From positions 1 through 50,554 of the forward strand of contig CANSSJ010000008.1 in the NCBI GenBank assembly GCA_947649625.1: DNA of 50,554 nt. The letters are read 5' to 3'. Positions 30,889-37,910 of the stretch are shown here, in pieces (positions within the stretch are counted from its first letter, which is position 1; each line of letters opens with the position of its first letter). The notes beneath the pieces are model-generated. The model was not told where the DNA came from and made no database searches. It was given only the letters and a program-made list of their open reading frames with translations. The translations under genes and the position numbers were made by a program. This DNA comes from an uncultured Bacillota bacterium (GTDB taxonomy: Bacteria > Bacillota > Clostridia > Oscillospirales > Oscillospiraceae).

Positions 30889-32656
30889 TGCCCGGTCCCT
30901 CAATGTTCAGCTCCAGCCGGACCAGCAGGCCCGGCCCCTCCTTGTCCAGCAGCATGATGTGGCCCCGGTGGCGCTCTACGATCTCCTTGGCGATGGACAG
31001 GCCAAGCCCCGTCCCCCCCGACTGGCGGGAGCGGGCCTTGTCCACCCGGTAAAACCGCTCGAAAATGCGGGGACGGTCCTCCTCCGGGATGCCGATGCCG
31101 TCGTCGTCCACCTCCATCCACACCTTGCCCCCCGCCCGGCCGGCCCGAATGGCGATATGGCCCCCGTCCGGGGTGTACTTGATGGAGTTGGACACAATAT
31201 TCATCATTACCTGGATCACCCGCTCCCGGTCGGCCAGGATCCCGGGCAGGCCGGGCTCCAGGTTCAGGGTGAGGGTGTGGTCGTGCTTCTGAGCCTCCAT
31301 ATAGACGGCGTTGTAGATATCCTTCACCGCCTCCTCAAAGGGGAAGCGGGACAGCTTCAGCTCGTCCCGGTCGGAGTCGAAGCGGGACAGGGTAAGCAGA
31401 TCCTGGACAATATGGGTCATCCGGTCACTCTCGTTGAGGATAACCCCCAAAAACTTCTTTTCCATCTCCGGGGGCATCTCCCCGGCGTTGTCGGTGAGGG
31501 TCTCTGCGTAGGAGCGGATGTTGGTCAGGGGGGTGCGCAGCTCGTGGGAGACGTTGGCCACAAATTCCCGGCGCATCTCCTCGTTCTTGCGCTGCTCAGT
31601 GACGTCGTGGAGCACCGCCAGCGCGCCGCCCCCCTCCCGGCCCCGGTCGAAGGGGGCCATCAGGAGCTGGAGGTAGCGCTCCCGCACCTGCAGTTCCCCC
31701 TCCAGGTGGTCGTCGGCAGACAGGACCTGCTCCAGAGAGGCCAGACCGCCGAAGAGCTCCTCATAGGTGGTCTCCGGCCCAATGGCCCGCCGCAGCATCC
31801 GGGCGGCGGCGGGGTTGGAGTGGATCACCGCCCCGTCCCGGGAGAAGGCCACCACACCGTCGGTCATGTGGAGGAAGAGGGTATCCAGCTTGTTGCGCTC
31901 GTTCTCCACCTGGCGCAGGGTGTCCTGAAGCTGGCCGGCCATGTCGTTGAAGGTGTCGGTGAGCACGCCGATCTCGTCCTGAGACAGCACGTCAATCTTT
32001 CGGGAGAAGTCCCCCTCGGCCACCCGCATGGCTCCCTCGGTCAGCCGCTGGATGGGGGTGACCATGGTTTTGGACAGCAGGAAAGACAGCAGGATGGAGA
32101 TGACCAGCCCGAAGCCCAGGGCCTCGATGATGAGCACCAGCATCTGGTCGGTCAGGTTGTTGGCGGTGGCCTTGTTGTCCAGAATGTAGATGACATAGCC
32201 CTCGCCGCCCCGGTGGATGGGGACGGCCACGTCCATGTAGTCCAGGGCGAGGTTGCTCTCGTCCCCGGCCTGATCGGTCTCCAGGCCGGTGTTCAGGGCG
32301 AAAACCAGATTTTCCGTGTACTCCAGCCGTCCCTCCTCCCCGTCGGGGGAGACCAGGGGCACGCCGTTGCCGTCCAGGATGTACAGCTTGCGGTTGCGGT
32401 TGTCCACGCCCAGCTCGCCGGCGTAGGCCTCCAGCACCCGGGAGAGCTGCTCCGCCCCGTTTTCCTCCTCCTCCGCGGGGGTGGTCAGGTCGTGGTAGAG
32501 CAGAGGGTCCTCAAAAACCGCCGCCATCTGGCTGTAGAAGTCCTCCAGGTAGAAGGCGGTCACCGAGTTGATGAGGAAGGCCCCCACCACCATCATCAGC
32601 GACAGGATCAGCAGCACCAGGATCATGACCAGCTTCATGTGCAGACTGCGGAGCAT
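30881..32656 (-). CDS. walK: cell-wall two-component sensor histidine kinase WalK
   Basis: Senses envelope state and phosphorylates WalR. The 591-residue protein has two membrane helices (about 8-30 and 172-195) around an outer sensor domain. A HAMP domain (196-250), a PAS domain (255-355), HisKA with FVANVSHELRTPLTNIRSY (His371) and HATPase with GTGLGLSIAKEIVERHRG follow. The ATG at 32654-32656 follows GAGAGGAGGT. walR normally sits directly upstream. Here 860 bp carrying a palindromic repeat, a divergent XRE cassette and a second repeat intervene, so co-expression needs read-through or a promoter not identified. Confidence 0.95.
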   Translation of the reverse strand: MLRSLHMKLVMILVLLILSLMMVVGAFLINSVTAFYLEDFYSQMAAVFEDPLLYHDLTTPAEEEENGAEQLSRVLEAYAGELGVDNRNRKLYILDGNGVPLVSPDGEEGRLEYTENLVFALNTGLETDQAGDESNLALDYMDVAVPIHRGGEGYVIYILDNKATANNLTDQMLVLIIEALGFGLVISILLSFLLSKTMVTPIQRLTEGAMRVAEGDFSRKIDVLSQDEIGVLTDTFNDMAGQLQDTLRQVENERNKLDTLFLHMTDGVVAFSRDGAVIHSNPAAARMLRRAIGPETTYEELFGGLASLEQVLSADDHLEGELQVRERYLQLLMAPFDRGREGGGALAVLHDVTEQRKNEEMRREFVANVSHELRTPLTNIRSYAETLTDNAGEMPPEMEKKFLGVILNESDRMTHIVQDLLTLSRFDSDRDELKLSRFPFEEAVKDIYNAVYMEAQKHDHTLTLNLEPGLPGILADRERVIQVMMNIVSNSIKYTPDGGHIAIRAGRAGGKVWMEVDDDGIGIPEEDRPRIFERFYRVDKARSRQSGGTGLGLSIAKEIVERHRGHIMLLDKEGPGLLVRLELNIEGPGNG

Positions 32657-32700
32657 GGACGGGACCTCCTCTCTCTTTCTTCTTTTGTTCACGTACCCCA

Positions 32701-32834
32701 AAAGCCCCCCTTGCTAAAGGGGGGAGGGCCACGAAGTGGCGGGGGGATTCCGTCCTAATAAAGTGCTTTCAAAAAGGGAATCCCCCAGTCACCGCCTACG
32801 GCGGTGCCAGCCCCCTTTCACAAGGGGGCCCTTT
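32701..32834. repeat. long palindromic repeat, AAAGCCCCCCTTG family
   Basis: A 134-bp element. The left arm AAAGCCCCCCTTGCTAAAGG (then GTGGCGGGGGGATTCC) and the right arm, read in reverse as AAAGGGCCCCCTTGTGAAAG (then CTGGGGGATTCCC), are homologous inverted arms. Each contains a smaller hairpin (GCCACGAAGTGGC on the left, CACCGCCTACGGCGGTG on the right). It is unrelated in sequence to the TGTAGGG family. It lies just upstream of walK and could act as a hairpin in the mRNA. Confidence 0.85.
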
Positions 32835-32854
32835 TTTCCTGCGGGGGACGGGGG

Positions 32855-33073
32855 TTATTGGCGCTCTCTCACATCGGAGCGGCCTACCAGATAGTCCAGG
32901 CTGACGTCGAAAAAATCGGCGATGGCGATCAGGCCGGGAAATTCCGGATACCGGGTCGCATATTCGTAAGATTGATAGGAAGTCAGCGCTAAACCAAATT
33001 GTTCTGCCATCTCTCGCTGTTTTAAGCCGCGCTCCATACGCAGTTCTTTAATACGTTCACAAAATTTTGCCAT
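32855..33073 (-). CDS. XRE regulator of divergent cassette B (72 aa)
   Basis: MAKFCERIKELRMERGLKQR..., with helix-turn-helix REMAEQFGLALTSYQSYEYA and IADFFDVSLDYLVGRSD. Paralogue of the XRE protein at 26054-26296. The recognition-helix segment differs (LALTSYQ here, LKVRSYQ there), which fits the different operator half-sites of the two cassettes. The ATG at 33071-33073 follows TGGAGG. It is divergent from the small gene at 33160 (86 bp apart) and codirectional with the wal genes. Confidence 0.83.
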   Translation of the reverse strand: MAKFCERIKELRMERGLKQREMAEQFGLALTSYQSYEYATRYPEFPGLIAIADFFDVSLDYLVGRSDVRERQ

Positions 33074-33091
33074 AATTTTACCTCCAGGGCC

Positions 33092-33120
33092 TTGACAAAC
33101 ACTTAAAGAGTGTATATAAT
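33092..33120 (+). promoter_or_regulatory. promoter and operator of cassette B small gene
   Basis: TTGACA (33092-33097) and TATAAT (33115-33120), 17 bp apart. The spacer contains the 15-bp palindrome ACACT-TAAAG-AGTGT (33099-33113), with a related ACACTTTAAGAG copy just after the -10. Confidence 0.85.
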
Positions 33121-33159
33121 AATTACACACTTTAAGAGAATAAACGAGGTGATTCTAAA

Positions 33160-33423
33160 ATGCAAGACCTGCTTACCGAACTGCTGTGGCGGAACGAAGA
33201 GATAAGTGAGGCCGCTGACCGTCTGCGCAAATCTCTGCCCGGTTTTTCTCAGGCCGAACAGGCCTATGACGACCTGGCAGACCAGGTCCAGGCCGCTGTC
33301 GGCTACGACCTGTACGACCGTTTTTTCACTCAGCTCATGCGCTATACCAGCTATGAGGTCCGGGCCTACTACTCCCTGGGCTTGGGCCTCCGGGGAGAGC
33401 TGGCCCGGGCGTTGGGACTGTAG
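33160..33423 (+). CDS. 87-aa small protein of divergent cassette B
   Basis: MQDLLTELLWRNEEISEAAD... is the paralogue of the cassette A protein at 26380-26643 and has the same length. Conserved positions include LPGF, AEQAY, VGY, DRF, RYT and AYYSLGLGLRGEL. The stop codon TAG is the second to fourth base of a palindromic repeat (TGTAGGGC from 33419), so the repeat supplies the gene end. The ATG at 33160 follows GAGGTG. Function unknown; the XRE regulator opposite is the likely controller. Confidence 0.72.
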   Translation: MQDLLTELLWRNEEISEAADRLRKSLPGFSQAEQAYDDLADQVQAAVGYDLYDRFFTQLMRYTSYEVRAYYSLGLGLRGELARALGL

Positions 33424-33497
33424 GGCGCGACGACCCCGGCGCGCCGTTCCGAAAATGCGTCTGTTAATTGCGGCGTGCCCAGTGGTCACGCCCTACA
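33419..33497. repeat. palindromic MITE-like repeat, TGTAGGGCGC subtype
   Basis: A 79-bp imperfect palindrome from TGTAGGGCGCGACGAC to GTGGTCACGCCCTACA. It overlaps the stop codon of the cassette B small gene and lies 19 bp from the end of walR. Confidence 0.85.
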
Positions 33498-33515
33498 CGA
33501 GGGTGTCCCGCGCCC

Positions 33516-34217
33516 TCACTCCCCGAAGTAGTAGCCCATCCCCCGCTTGGTCTTGATGAACATGGGGGAGGCGGGGTCGTCCTCGATCTTCTCCCGCAGG
33601 CGGCGGACGGCCACATCCACGGCCCGCACGTCACCCACGTAGCCCTCATAGTTCCACACATGCTCCATCAGGGCCTCCCGGGAAAACACCTTCCCCGGCC
33701 GGGCGGCCAGGAAACGAATCAGGTCGTACTCCCGCTGGGTCAGGTCCAGGGCGGCGCCGTCCTTGAAGATGGCGGCCCGGTCCTCGTCAATATGCATCCG
33801 CTCCCCCAGGGGCAGCTCGGCCGCCGGGACGGGCGGCGGGGGCGCCGACATGGACACCCGGCGGATATTGGCCTTCACCCGTGCGATGAGCTCCCGGTTC
33901 TTAAAGGGCTTGGTGATGTAGTCGTCGGCCCCCAGCTCCAGGCCGCGCACCTTGTCATCCTCCTCCTCCCGGGCGGTGAGCATGACGATGGGGACTGCCG
34001 ACCCCGCCGACCGGAGCTTCTCGCAGACCTCAAAGCCGCTCATCCCGGGCAACATCAGGTCCAGCAGCACCAGGTCGGGATTCTGCTCCAGGGCCAGCTG
34101 CAGGCCGGTGGGGCCGTCCAGCGCCTCCAGGGTATCGTACCCCTCCTTCACCAGGATGAAGGACAGGATATCCACAATGCTCTGCTCGTCCTCTACGATC
34201 AGGATGGTCTTTCCCAT
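33516..34217 (-). CDS. walR: response regulator WalR
   Basis: OmpR/PhoB-family regulator of cell-wall genes, phosphorylated by WalK. The 233-residue protein has the receiver domain (ILIVEDEQSIVDILSFIL; phospho-acceptor Asp in LVLLDLMLPGMSGFEVCEKL, about residue 54). The switch Lys is in DYITKPFKNRELIARV. The winged-helix effector has LTQREYDLIRFLAARPGKVF and VDVAVRRLREKIEDDP. The start ATG is at 34215-34217. It follows the nudix gene by 18 nt. Its partner walK lies beyond the inserted cassette. Confidence 0.95.
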   Translation of the reverse strand: MGKTILIVEDEQSIVDILSFILVKEGYDTLEALDGPTGLQLALEQNPDLVLLDLMLPGMSGFEVCEKLRSAGSAVPIVMLTAREEEDDKVRGLELGADDYITKPFKNRELIARVKANIRRVSMSAPPPPVPAAELPLGERMHIDEDRAAIFKDGAALDLTQREYDLIRFLAARPGKVFSREALMEHVWNYEGYVGDVRAVDVAVRRLREKIEDDPASPMFIKTKRGMGYYFGE

Positions 34218-34235
34218 CAGCGTCCTCCTATTCTC

Positions 34236-34778
34236 TCACAGGCCCAGCAGGACCTTCACCTTCAGCGTGGTGGACACCGTCTTCCCGTCGGTGATGGTCC
34301 CGTCCATCACCTGCCCCACCAGTTCATCAAAGGGCATGGTGACCACGTCCAGAAATTCGTCCTCGTCCAGATGCTGTTTGTTTCGGGTCAGCCCCCGGGC
34401 CAGATACATATGCAGCGCCTCGTCGCAGAAGCCCGGGGAGGCCAGGGTGTAGCCCAGATAGGTCCACTCCGACGCCTCCAGGCCGGTCTCCTCGCTCAGC
34501 TCCCGCTGGGCTCCCAGCAGCCGGTCCTCCTCCGCCCCGTGGTCCAGCTTACCGGCGGGCAGCTCCAGCAGCAGCTCCTGGATGGGGTAGCGGAACTGCT
34601 TCACCAGATAGACCGTGTTGTCACTGTCCAGGGCCAGCACCGCCACCCCGCCGGGGTGGTACACCACCTCCCGGCTCGCCAGAGCGCCATCCGGGAGACG
34701 GGCCTGGTCCAGGGTCACTTTGATGATCTTCCCCTCAAAAATCGTCTGGCTGCTTACCATCTTTTCTGTCAGATCCAT
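34236..34778 (-). CDS. nudix hydrolase, ADP-ribose pyrophosphatase-like
   Basis: A 180-residue nudix protein, probably hydrolysing ADP-ribose or a related nucleoside diphosphate sugar. The Nudix box is seen as AGKLDHGAEEDRLLGAQREL followed by SEETGL, with the REL-EETG core intact and spacing two residues longer than the strict consensus before it. The ELPAGK lead-in and the later YLGYTLASPGFCDEALHMYL are typical of the NudF group. The ATG at 34776-34778 follows AAGGAGG. It is the first gene of the transcript leading into walR. Confidence 0.88.
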   Translation of the reverse strand: MDLTEKMVSSQTIFEGKIIKVTLDQARLPDGALASREVVYHPGGVAVLALDSDNTVYLVKQFRYPIQELLLELPAGKLDHGAEEDRLLGAQRELSEETGLEASEWTYLGYTLASPGFCDEALHMYLARGLTRNKQHLDEDEFLDVVTMPFDELVGQVMDGTITDGKTVSTTLKVKVLLGL

Positions 34779-34817
34779 AGCTGTTCCTCCTTGCGGAATT
34801 TATGCCCAGTTATGGTT

Positions 34818-34846
34818 AGTATACCACAAACGGAGGAGCTGGTAAA
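34818..34846 (-). promoter_or_regulatory. promoter of nudix-walR transcript
   Basis: TTTACC (34841-34846) and TATACT (34818-34823) on the minus strand, 17 bp apart. Confidence 0.75.
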
Positions 34847-34868
34847 GACATCAGGTGGATTTTGCGAA

Positions 34869-34895
34869 AAAACCCGCCCCTCTGGAGCGGGAAAA
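34869..34895 (-). terminator. hairpin with T-run upstream of nudix gene
   Basis: CCCGC/GCGGG-based stem with a TTTTTT tail on the minus strand, between two divergent promoters. It would stop leftward transcription entering from the right. Confidence 0.5.
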
Positions 34896-34897
34896 AC

Positions 34898-34926
34898 TTG
34901 CGGCAGCGGGAAAAATAGGCTATAAT
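34898..34926 (+). promoter_or_regulatory. promoter of 122-aa protein gene
   Basis: TTGCGG (34898-34903) and TATAAT (34921-34926), 17 bp apart. A GACTCC...GGAGTC leader hairpin follows at 34928-34956. Confidence 0.8.
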
Positions 34927-34978
34927 GACTCCGCCAGGGCCGCGAGGCCCGGAGTCCACCCTTCAGGAGGCAGTCAAC

Positions 34979-35347
34979 ATGAAATTCAAGCCCGAAATCT
35001 CTGATCTCCAGCTATCTGCCGATACACTGGAACAGGACTACGCTCAGGCGCAAAACCTGGGAAAGGTCCATCTGGGGGAACAGTGTCTTTACTTCCGCAA
35101 GTTTTCCGGAACCTCCTACCTCCCCTACGGTCAGATCGTCAGGGCCTGGCTGCGTCAGGAGGAGGTCAAGGCCCGGATGTGCTGCGCCACCGCCAACTTC
35201 GACCAGTTTTATCTGGTGATGGCCTGCGCCGACGGCCAGGAGCGCCGGGGGCAGGTGATCGACAAGGACGCCGGTAAGGCCGCTCTGGACCACATCTCTG
35301 ACAAAAATCCGGATGTCAGGATCGGATACGTCAAGCCCTTGGAATAA
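34979..35347 (+). CDS. 122-aa protein of unknown function
   Basis: MKFKPEISDLQLSADTLEQD... is a soluble alpha/beta protein with no recognised motif. The run LYFRKFSGTSYLPYGQIVRA resembles the strand-rich part of small PH-like or Bet_v-like folds, but this is only an impression. The ATG at 34979 follows CAGGAGG. It has its own strong promoter and a leader hairpin. It is the last gene of the high-GC part of the window; composition changes just past its stop. Confidence 0.65.
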   Translation: MKFKPEISDLQLSADTLEQDYAQAQNLGKVHLGEQCLYFRKFSGTSYLPYGQIVRAWLRQEEVKARMCCATANFDQFYLVMACADGQERRGQVIDKDAGKAALDHISDKNPDVRIGYVKPLE

Positions 35348-35730
35348 ACGTGAAAGGCCGCCCCGGTAATGCGGTTCCGTAACGATGATTTCAAAACTGT
35401 AGTGGAGACGGTCGATGCAGTGCATTGCAGAAAGTCTGTCCAAATGAGAGAAATATTGATGTTCCTCCTTCGATATTTTCAGATGTGGTCGGCAAACCAT
35501 TTTCTATTGTATCGTTGGAGGTTTATCATTTCTACTCATAGGCATAGTTTTTTTCCACTGGAACAGCCTGTGGCTGCCTTTTTTACAACGAAAGGGCTTG
35601 CCGCCTGTTCTCCACAGGCAACAAGCCCTTTCGGCTGCTTGAACAATTTCTGCCTATCAAGTTTGTCCAACTTTTCGGATGCGCTTCAGTCTAAGCGATT
35701 CTTTTATTTGCTTTGGTTTTTATAATAATA
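35348..35730. other. gene-free spacer at the composition boundary, with inverted repeat
   Basis: No convincing gene. GC falls sharply here. A 12-bp stem, CGAAAGGGCTTG/CAAGCCCTTTCG (35589-35600 with 35622-35633), with an inner CCTGT/ACAGG stem, forms a long hairpin without a T-run. An open frame of about 118 codons crosses the spacer but has no ribosome site or recognisable product. No integrase, att duplication or tRNA was seen. Confidence 0.6.
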
Positions 35731-36591
35731 TCAGTAGAGCCGGTGTTCTTTCATGATCCTGTCCATGTAATGAAGCCGTTCAGAACACTGTTCATTATTC
35801 TGACTGCTGATTGCAAGCAAAATCACTTCAGAAATGCTCATTGGCGCAACATAGGAATTGGTAAAGCCCAGTCCGGCTACCAATGCGACAAGTACGACAT
35901 CCGCCTGGCTGGCCAGCGGGGAAGTAAGACGGTCAGTGATAAGAATAATTTTCGCTCCGTTTTTGTGAGCGATATCCATGAGCAGATAATTTATCTCTGA
36001 ATAGCGCGGGAAACTGTAAAGAATCAGGCAATCTCCTTCTCGGATATCAATCATTGTTTCCACAGCCTGGGCATCTGCATGCAGGATCGCCATTACGTTC
36101 GGCACCAGCAGCACCAGACGATTTGCCATATACTGTGCACAGCTTGCTGTTCCCCGGAATCCGGCAATATACTTTCGGTCGCTTTGCATAATAATCCTGA
36201 CCACGTTTTCCAATGTAGCTTCATCCATTTTCGCAAAACTTTTTTCCAAATTGTAAAGAATGTAGTTTACCACGTCGGCAATAAGATTTCCGTTTTTCAG
36301 CTGCTCCTTTGTACGAGCATATTTCTCGCCCGGAAGAAGGGAGTTATCTTGACTATTGTCATAATAGGAGGCCATTCTTGATGCCATTTCATTACGAAAC
36401 TCCGCATAACCCTTAAACCCGAGCTTCCGCACGAAACGAATGATTGAAGTGTCGCTCACGCCAATTGCATCCGCGAGTGCGGTGGATGTAAACAGTCCTA
36501 TGGTATTGAGGTGGTCCAGAATATACTCCGCAATTTTTGAATCAATCGTAGTGAGCTGTATTACGCGGATTTTTGCAATCAGATCTTCCAT
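35731..36591 (-). CDS. MurR/RpiR-family transcriptional regulator
   Basis: A 286-residue regulator with an N-terminal HTH_6 domain (about 1-75: SKIAEYILDHLNTIGLFTST, IGVSDTSIIRFVRKLGFKGY, with the typical SxxTIxRFxRKLGFxGY pattern). A C-terminal SIS phosphosugar-type domain follows (about 120-270: YIAGFRGTASCAQYMANRL). The ATG at 36589-36591 follows GGAGGCGG. It is the last gene of a five-gene unit (TAXI receptor, hydrolase, TRAP permease, aminotransferase, regulator), so it probably controls that operon. The ligand is not predictable; here it may be an amino-acid derivative rather than a sugar phosphate. Confidence 0.87.
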   Translation of the reverse strand: MEDLIAKIRVIQLTTIDSKIAEYILDHLNTIGLFTSTALADAIGVSDTSIIRFVRKLGFKGYAEFRNEMASRMASYYDNSQDNSLLPGEKYARTKEQLKNGNLIADVVNYILYNLEKSFAKMDEATLENVVRIIMQSDRKYIAGFRGTASCAQYMANRLVLLVPNVMAILHADAQAVETMIDIREGDCLILYSFPRYSEINYLLMDIAHKNGAKIILITDRLTSPLASQADVVLVALVAGLGFTNSYVAPMSISEVILLAISSQNNEQCSERLHYMDRIMKEHRLY

Positions 36592-36671
36592 ATCCCGCCT
36601 CCGTTGCATTTTTCTTACTATACCACACTCTTCAGCCATGGTCAACCGTTTGCTCAGGCGTGTCAGGTCTA

Positions 36672-37868
36672 TTACTGGAGCTCCGCAAGGCTGGACTCTA
36701 TGCGGTCCATCCCCTCCCGAAGGCATTCCATAGAGTTGGAGTAAGAAATTCGCAGGCATCCGGGAGCTCGGAAGCTGTCGCCGGGGACAGCAGCAACCTT
36801 TACTTCGGTCAGCAGATAGTCTGCCAAATCGAAAGAGTCCTTGAGAACCCCTCCCCGCCAGCGCCTGCCAAAATACGCAGAAAAATCCGGGAGTAAATAG
36901 AATGCACCTAAGGCATTGGAGCACTCCACACCTTTCATTTTACTGAGACGGTTGTAGACCATTTCTCTGCGGAGGGCAAATTGCGCGCACATTTCCGCTA
37001 CGGAATCCTGCGGTGTCGTATAGGCCGCCAGCGCCGCTTTTTGAGCGATCGAATTGATTCCAGAAGTTACATGGCCTTGGATCCCCTTCATTTTTTGAAT
37101 AAATTCCTTCGGCCCTGCCGCATAGCCAATCCGCCACCCAGTCATGGCAAAGGCTTTGGAAAATCCATTAACTGTGACCGTCCGGCTGCGCGCATTTCCG
37201 GACAGGGAGGCAATGCTGATGTGCCGCGCGTCGTTATAAATCAGCTTTTCATAAACTTCATCGGAGATGATCCAAAAATCATACCTATCAGCCAGTTCAG
37301 CCAGAACCGCAAGTTCTGCCTTTCGATAGACCACGCCGGTTGGATTGTTTGGCGTATTGATAATCACCGCCTTCGTCCTTTTTGTCACCGCACGTTCTAT
37401 GGCCCCCAAATCCAAATGGAATCTGTCGCCTTCGGTGCGGTTCGTCTGGACCAGAATGGGCCGTGCGCCGGACAGCCTGATCATATCCTCATAACTTACC
37501 CAACACGGGGTTGGAAGAATAACTTCATCTCCCTCCTGAACGATTGTAATAAGCGCCTCATACAGTGCCTGCTTTGCTCCCGTCGTCACGCAGATTTCTG
37601 TATCTTGATAGGAAATATCGTTTTCCTCACGCAGTTTTCGGCAGATGGCCTTGCGCAGCTCAGGGATCCCGGGGGTGGCAGTATATTTGGTAAAGCCCTC
37701 ATCAATTGCTTTTTTCGCCGCTTCCCTAATATAAAGAGGAGTGTCAAAGTCAGGCTCACCAATGTTTAATTTGATAACATCTACGCCTTCGCGTGTCATT
37801 TGAGCAACTTTAGCGTTTAACTCCACCGTTGCGGAGGGTGTAACCTGGTTTGCACGATCACTAAACAT
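36672..37868 (-). CDS. PLP-dependent class I/II aminotransferase (aspartate aminotransferase-like)
   Basis: A 398-residue fold-type I aminotransferase. Visible signatures are KLNIGEPDFDTPLYIREAAK near the N-terminus, INTPNNPTGVVY (about 165-176), SDEVYEKLIY, and the PLP lysine in NGFSKAFAMTGWRIGYAAGP. The C-terminal CLRISYSNSMECL holds the substrate-carboxylate Arg. The ATG at 37866-37868 is preferred because MFSDRANQVTPSATVELNAK matches the family N-terminus and GAGGAT lies upstream; TTG and ATG starts lie further out. It is placed between the TRAP permease and the RpiR regulator, suggesting that the imported compound yields an amino acid to be transaminated. Confidence 0.9.
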   Translation of the reverse strand: MFSDRANQVTPSATVELNAKVAQMTREGVDVIKLNIGEPDFDTPLYIREAAKKAIDEGFTKYTATPGIPELRKAICRKLREENDISYQDTEICVTTGAKQALYEALITIVQEGDEVILPTPCWVSYEDMIRLSGARPILVQTNRTEGDRFHLDLGAIERAVTKRTKAVIINTPNNPTGVVYRKAELAVLAELADRYDFWIISDEVYEKLIYNDARHISIASLSGNARSRTVTVNGFSKAFAMTGWRIGYAAGPKEFIQKMKGIQGHVTSGINSIAQKAALAAYTTPQDSVAEMCAQFALRREMVYNRLSKMKGVECSNALGAFYLLPDFSAYFGRRWRGGVLKDSFDLADYLLTEVKVAAVPGDSFRAPGCLRISYSNSMECLREGMDRIESSLAELQ

Positions 37869-37910
37869 TTGTCTTATCCTCATTTCCACATCCAATTGGT
37901 TGCCCGATTC

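Noticed and set aside
35369..35725. 118-codon open frame in the composition-boundary spacer
   Set aside because: No ribosome site, odd composition, overlaps a long inverted repeat, and no recognisable product.
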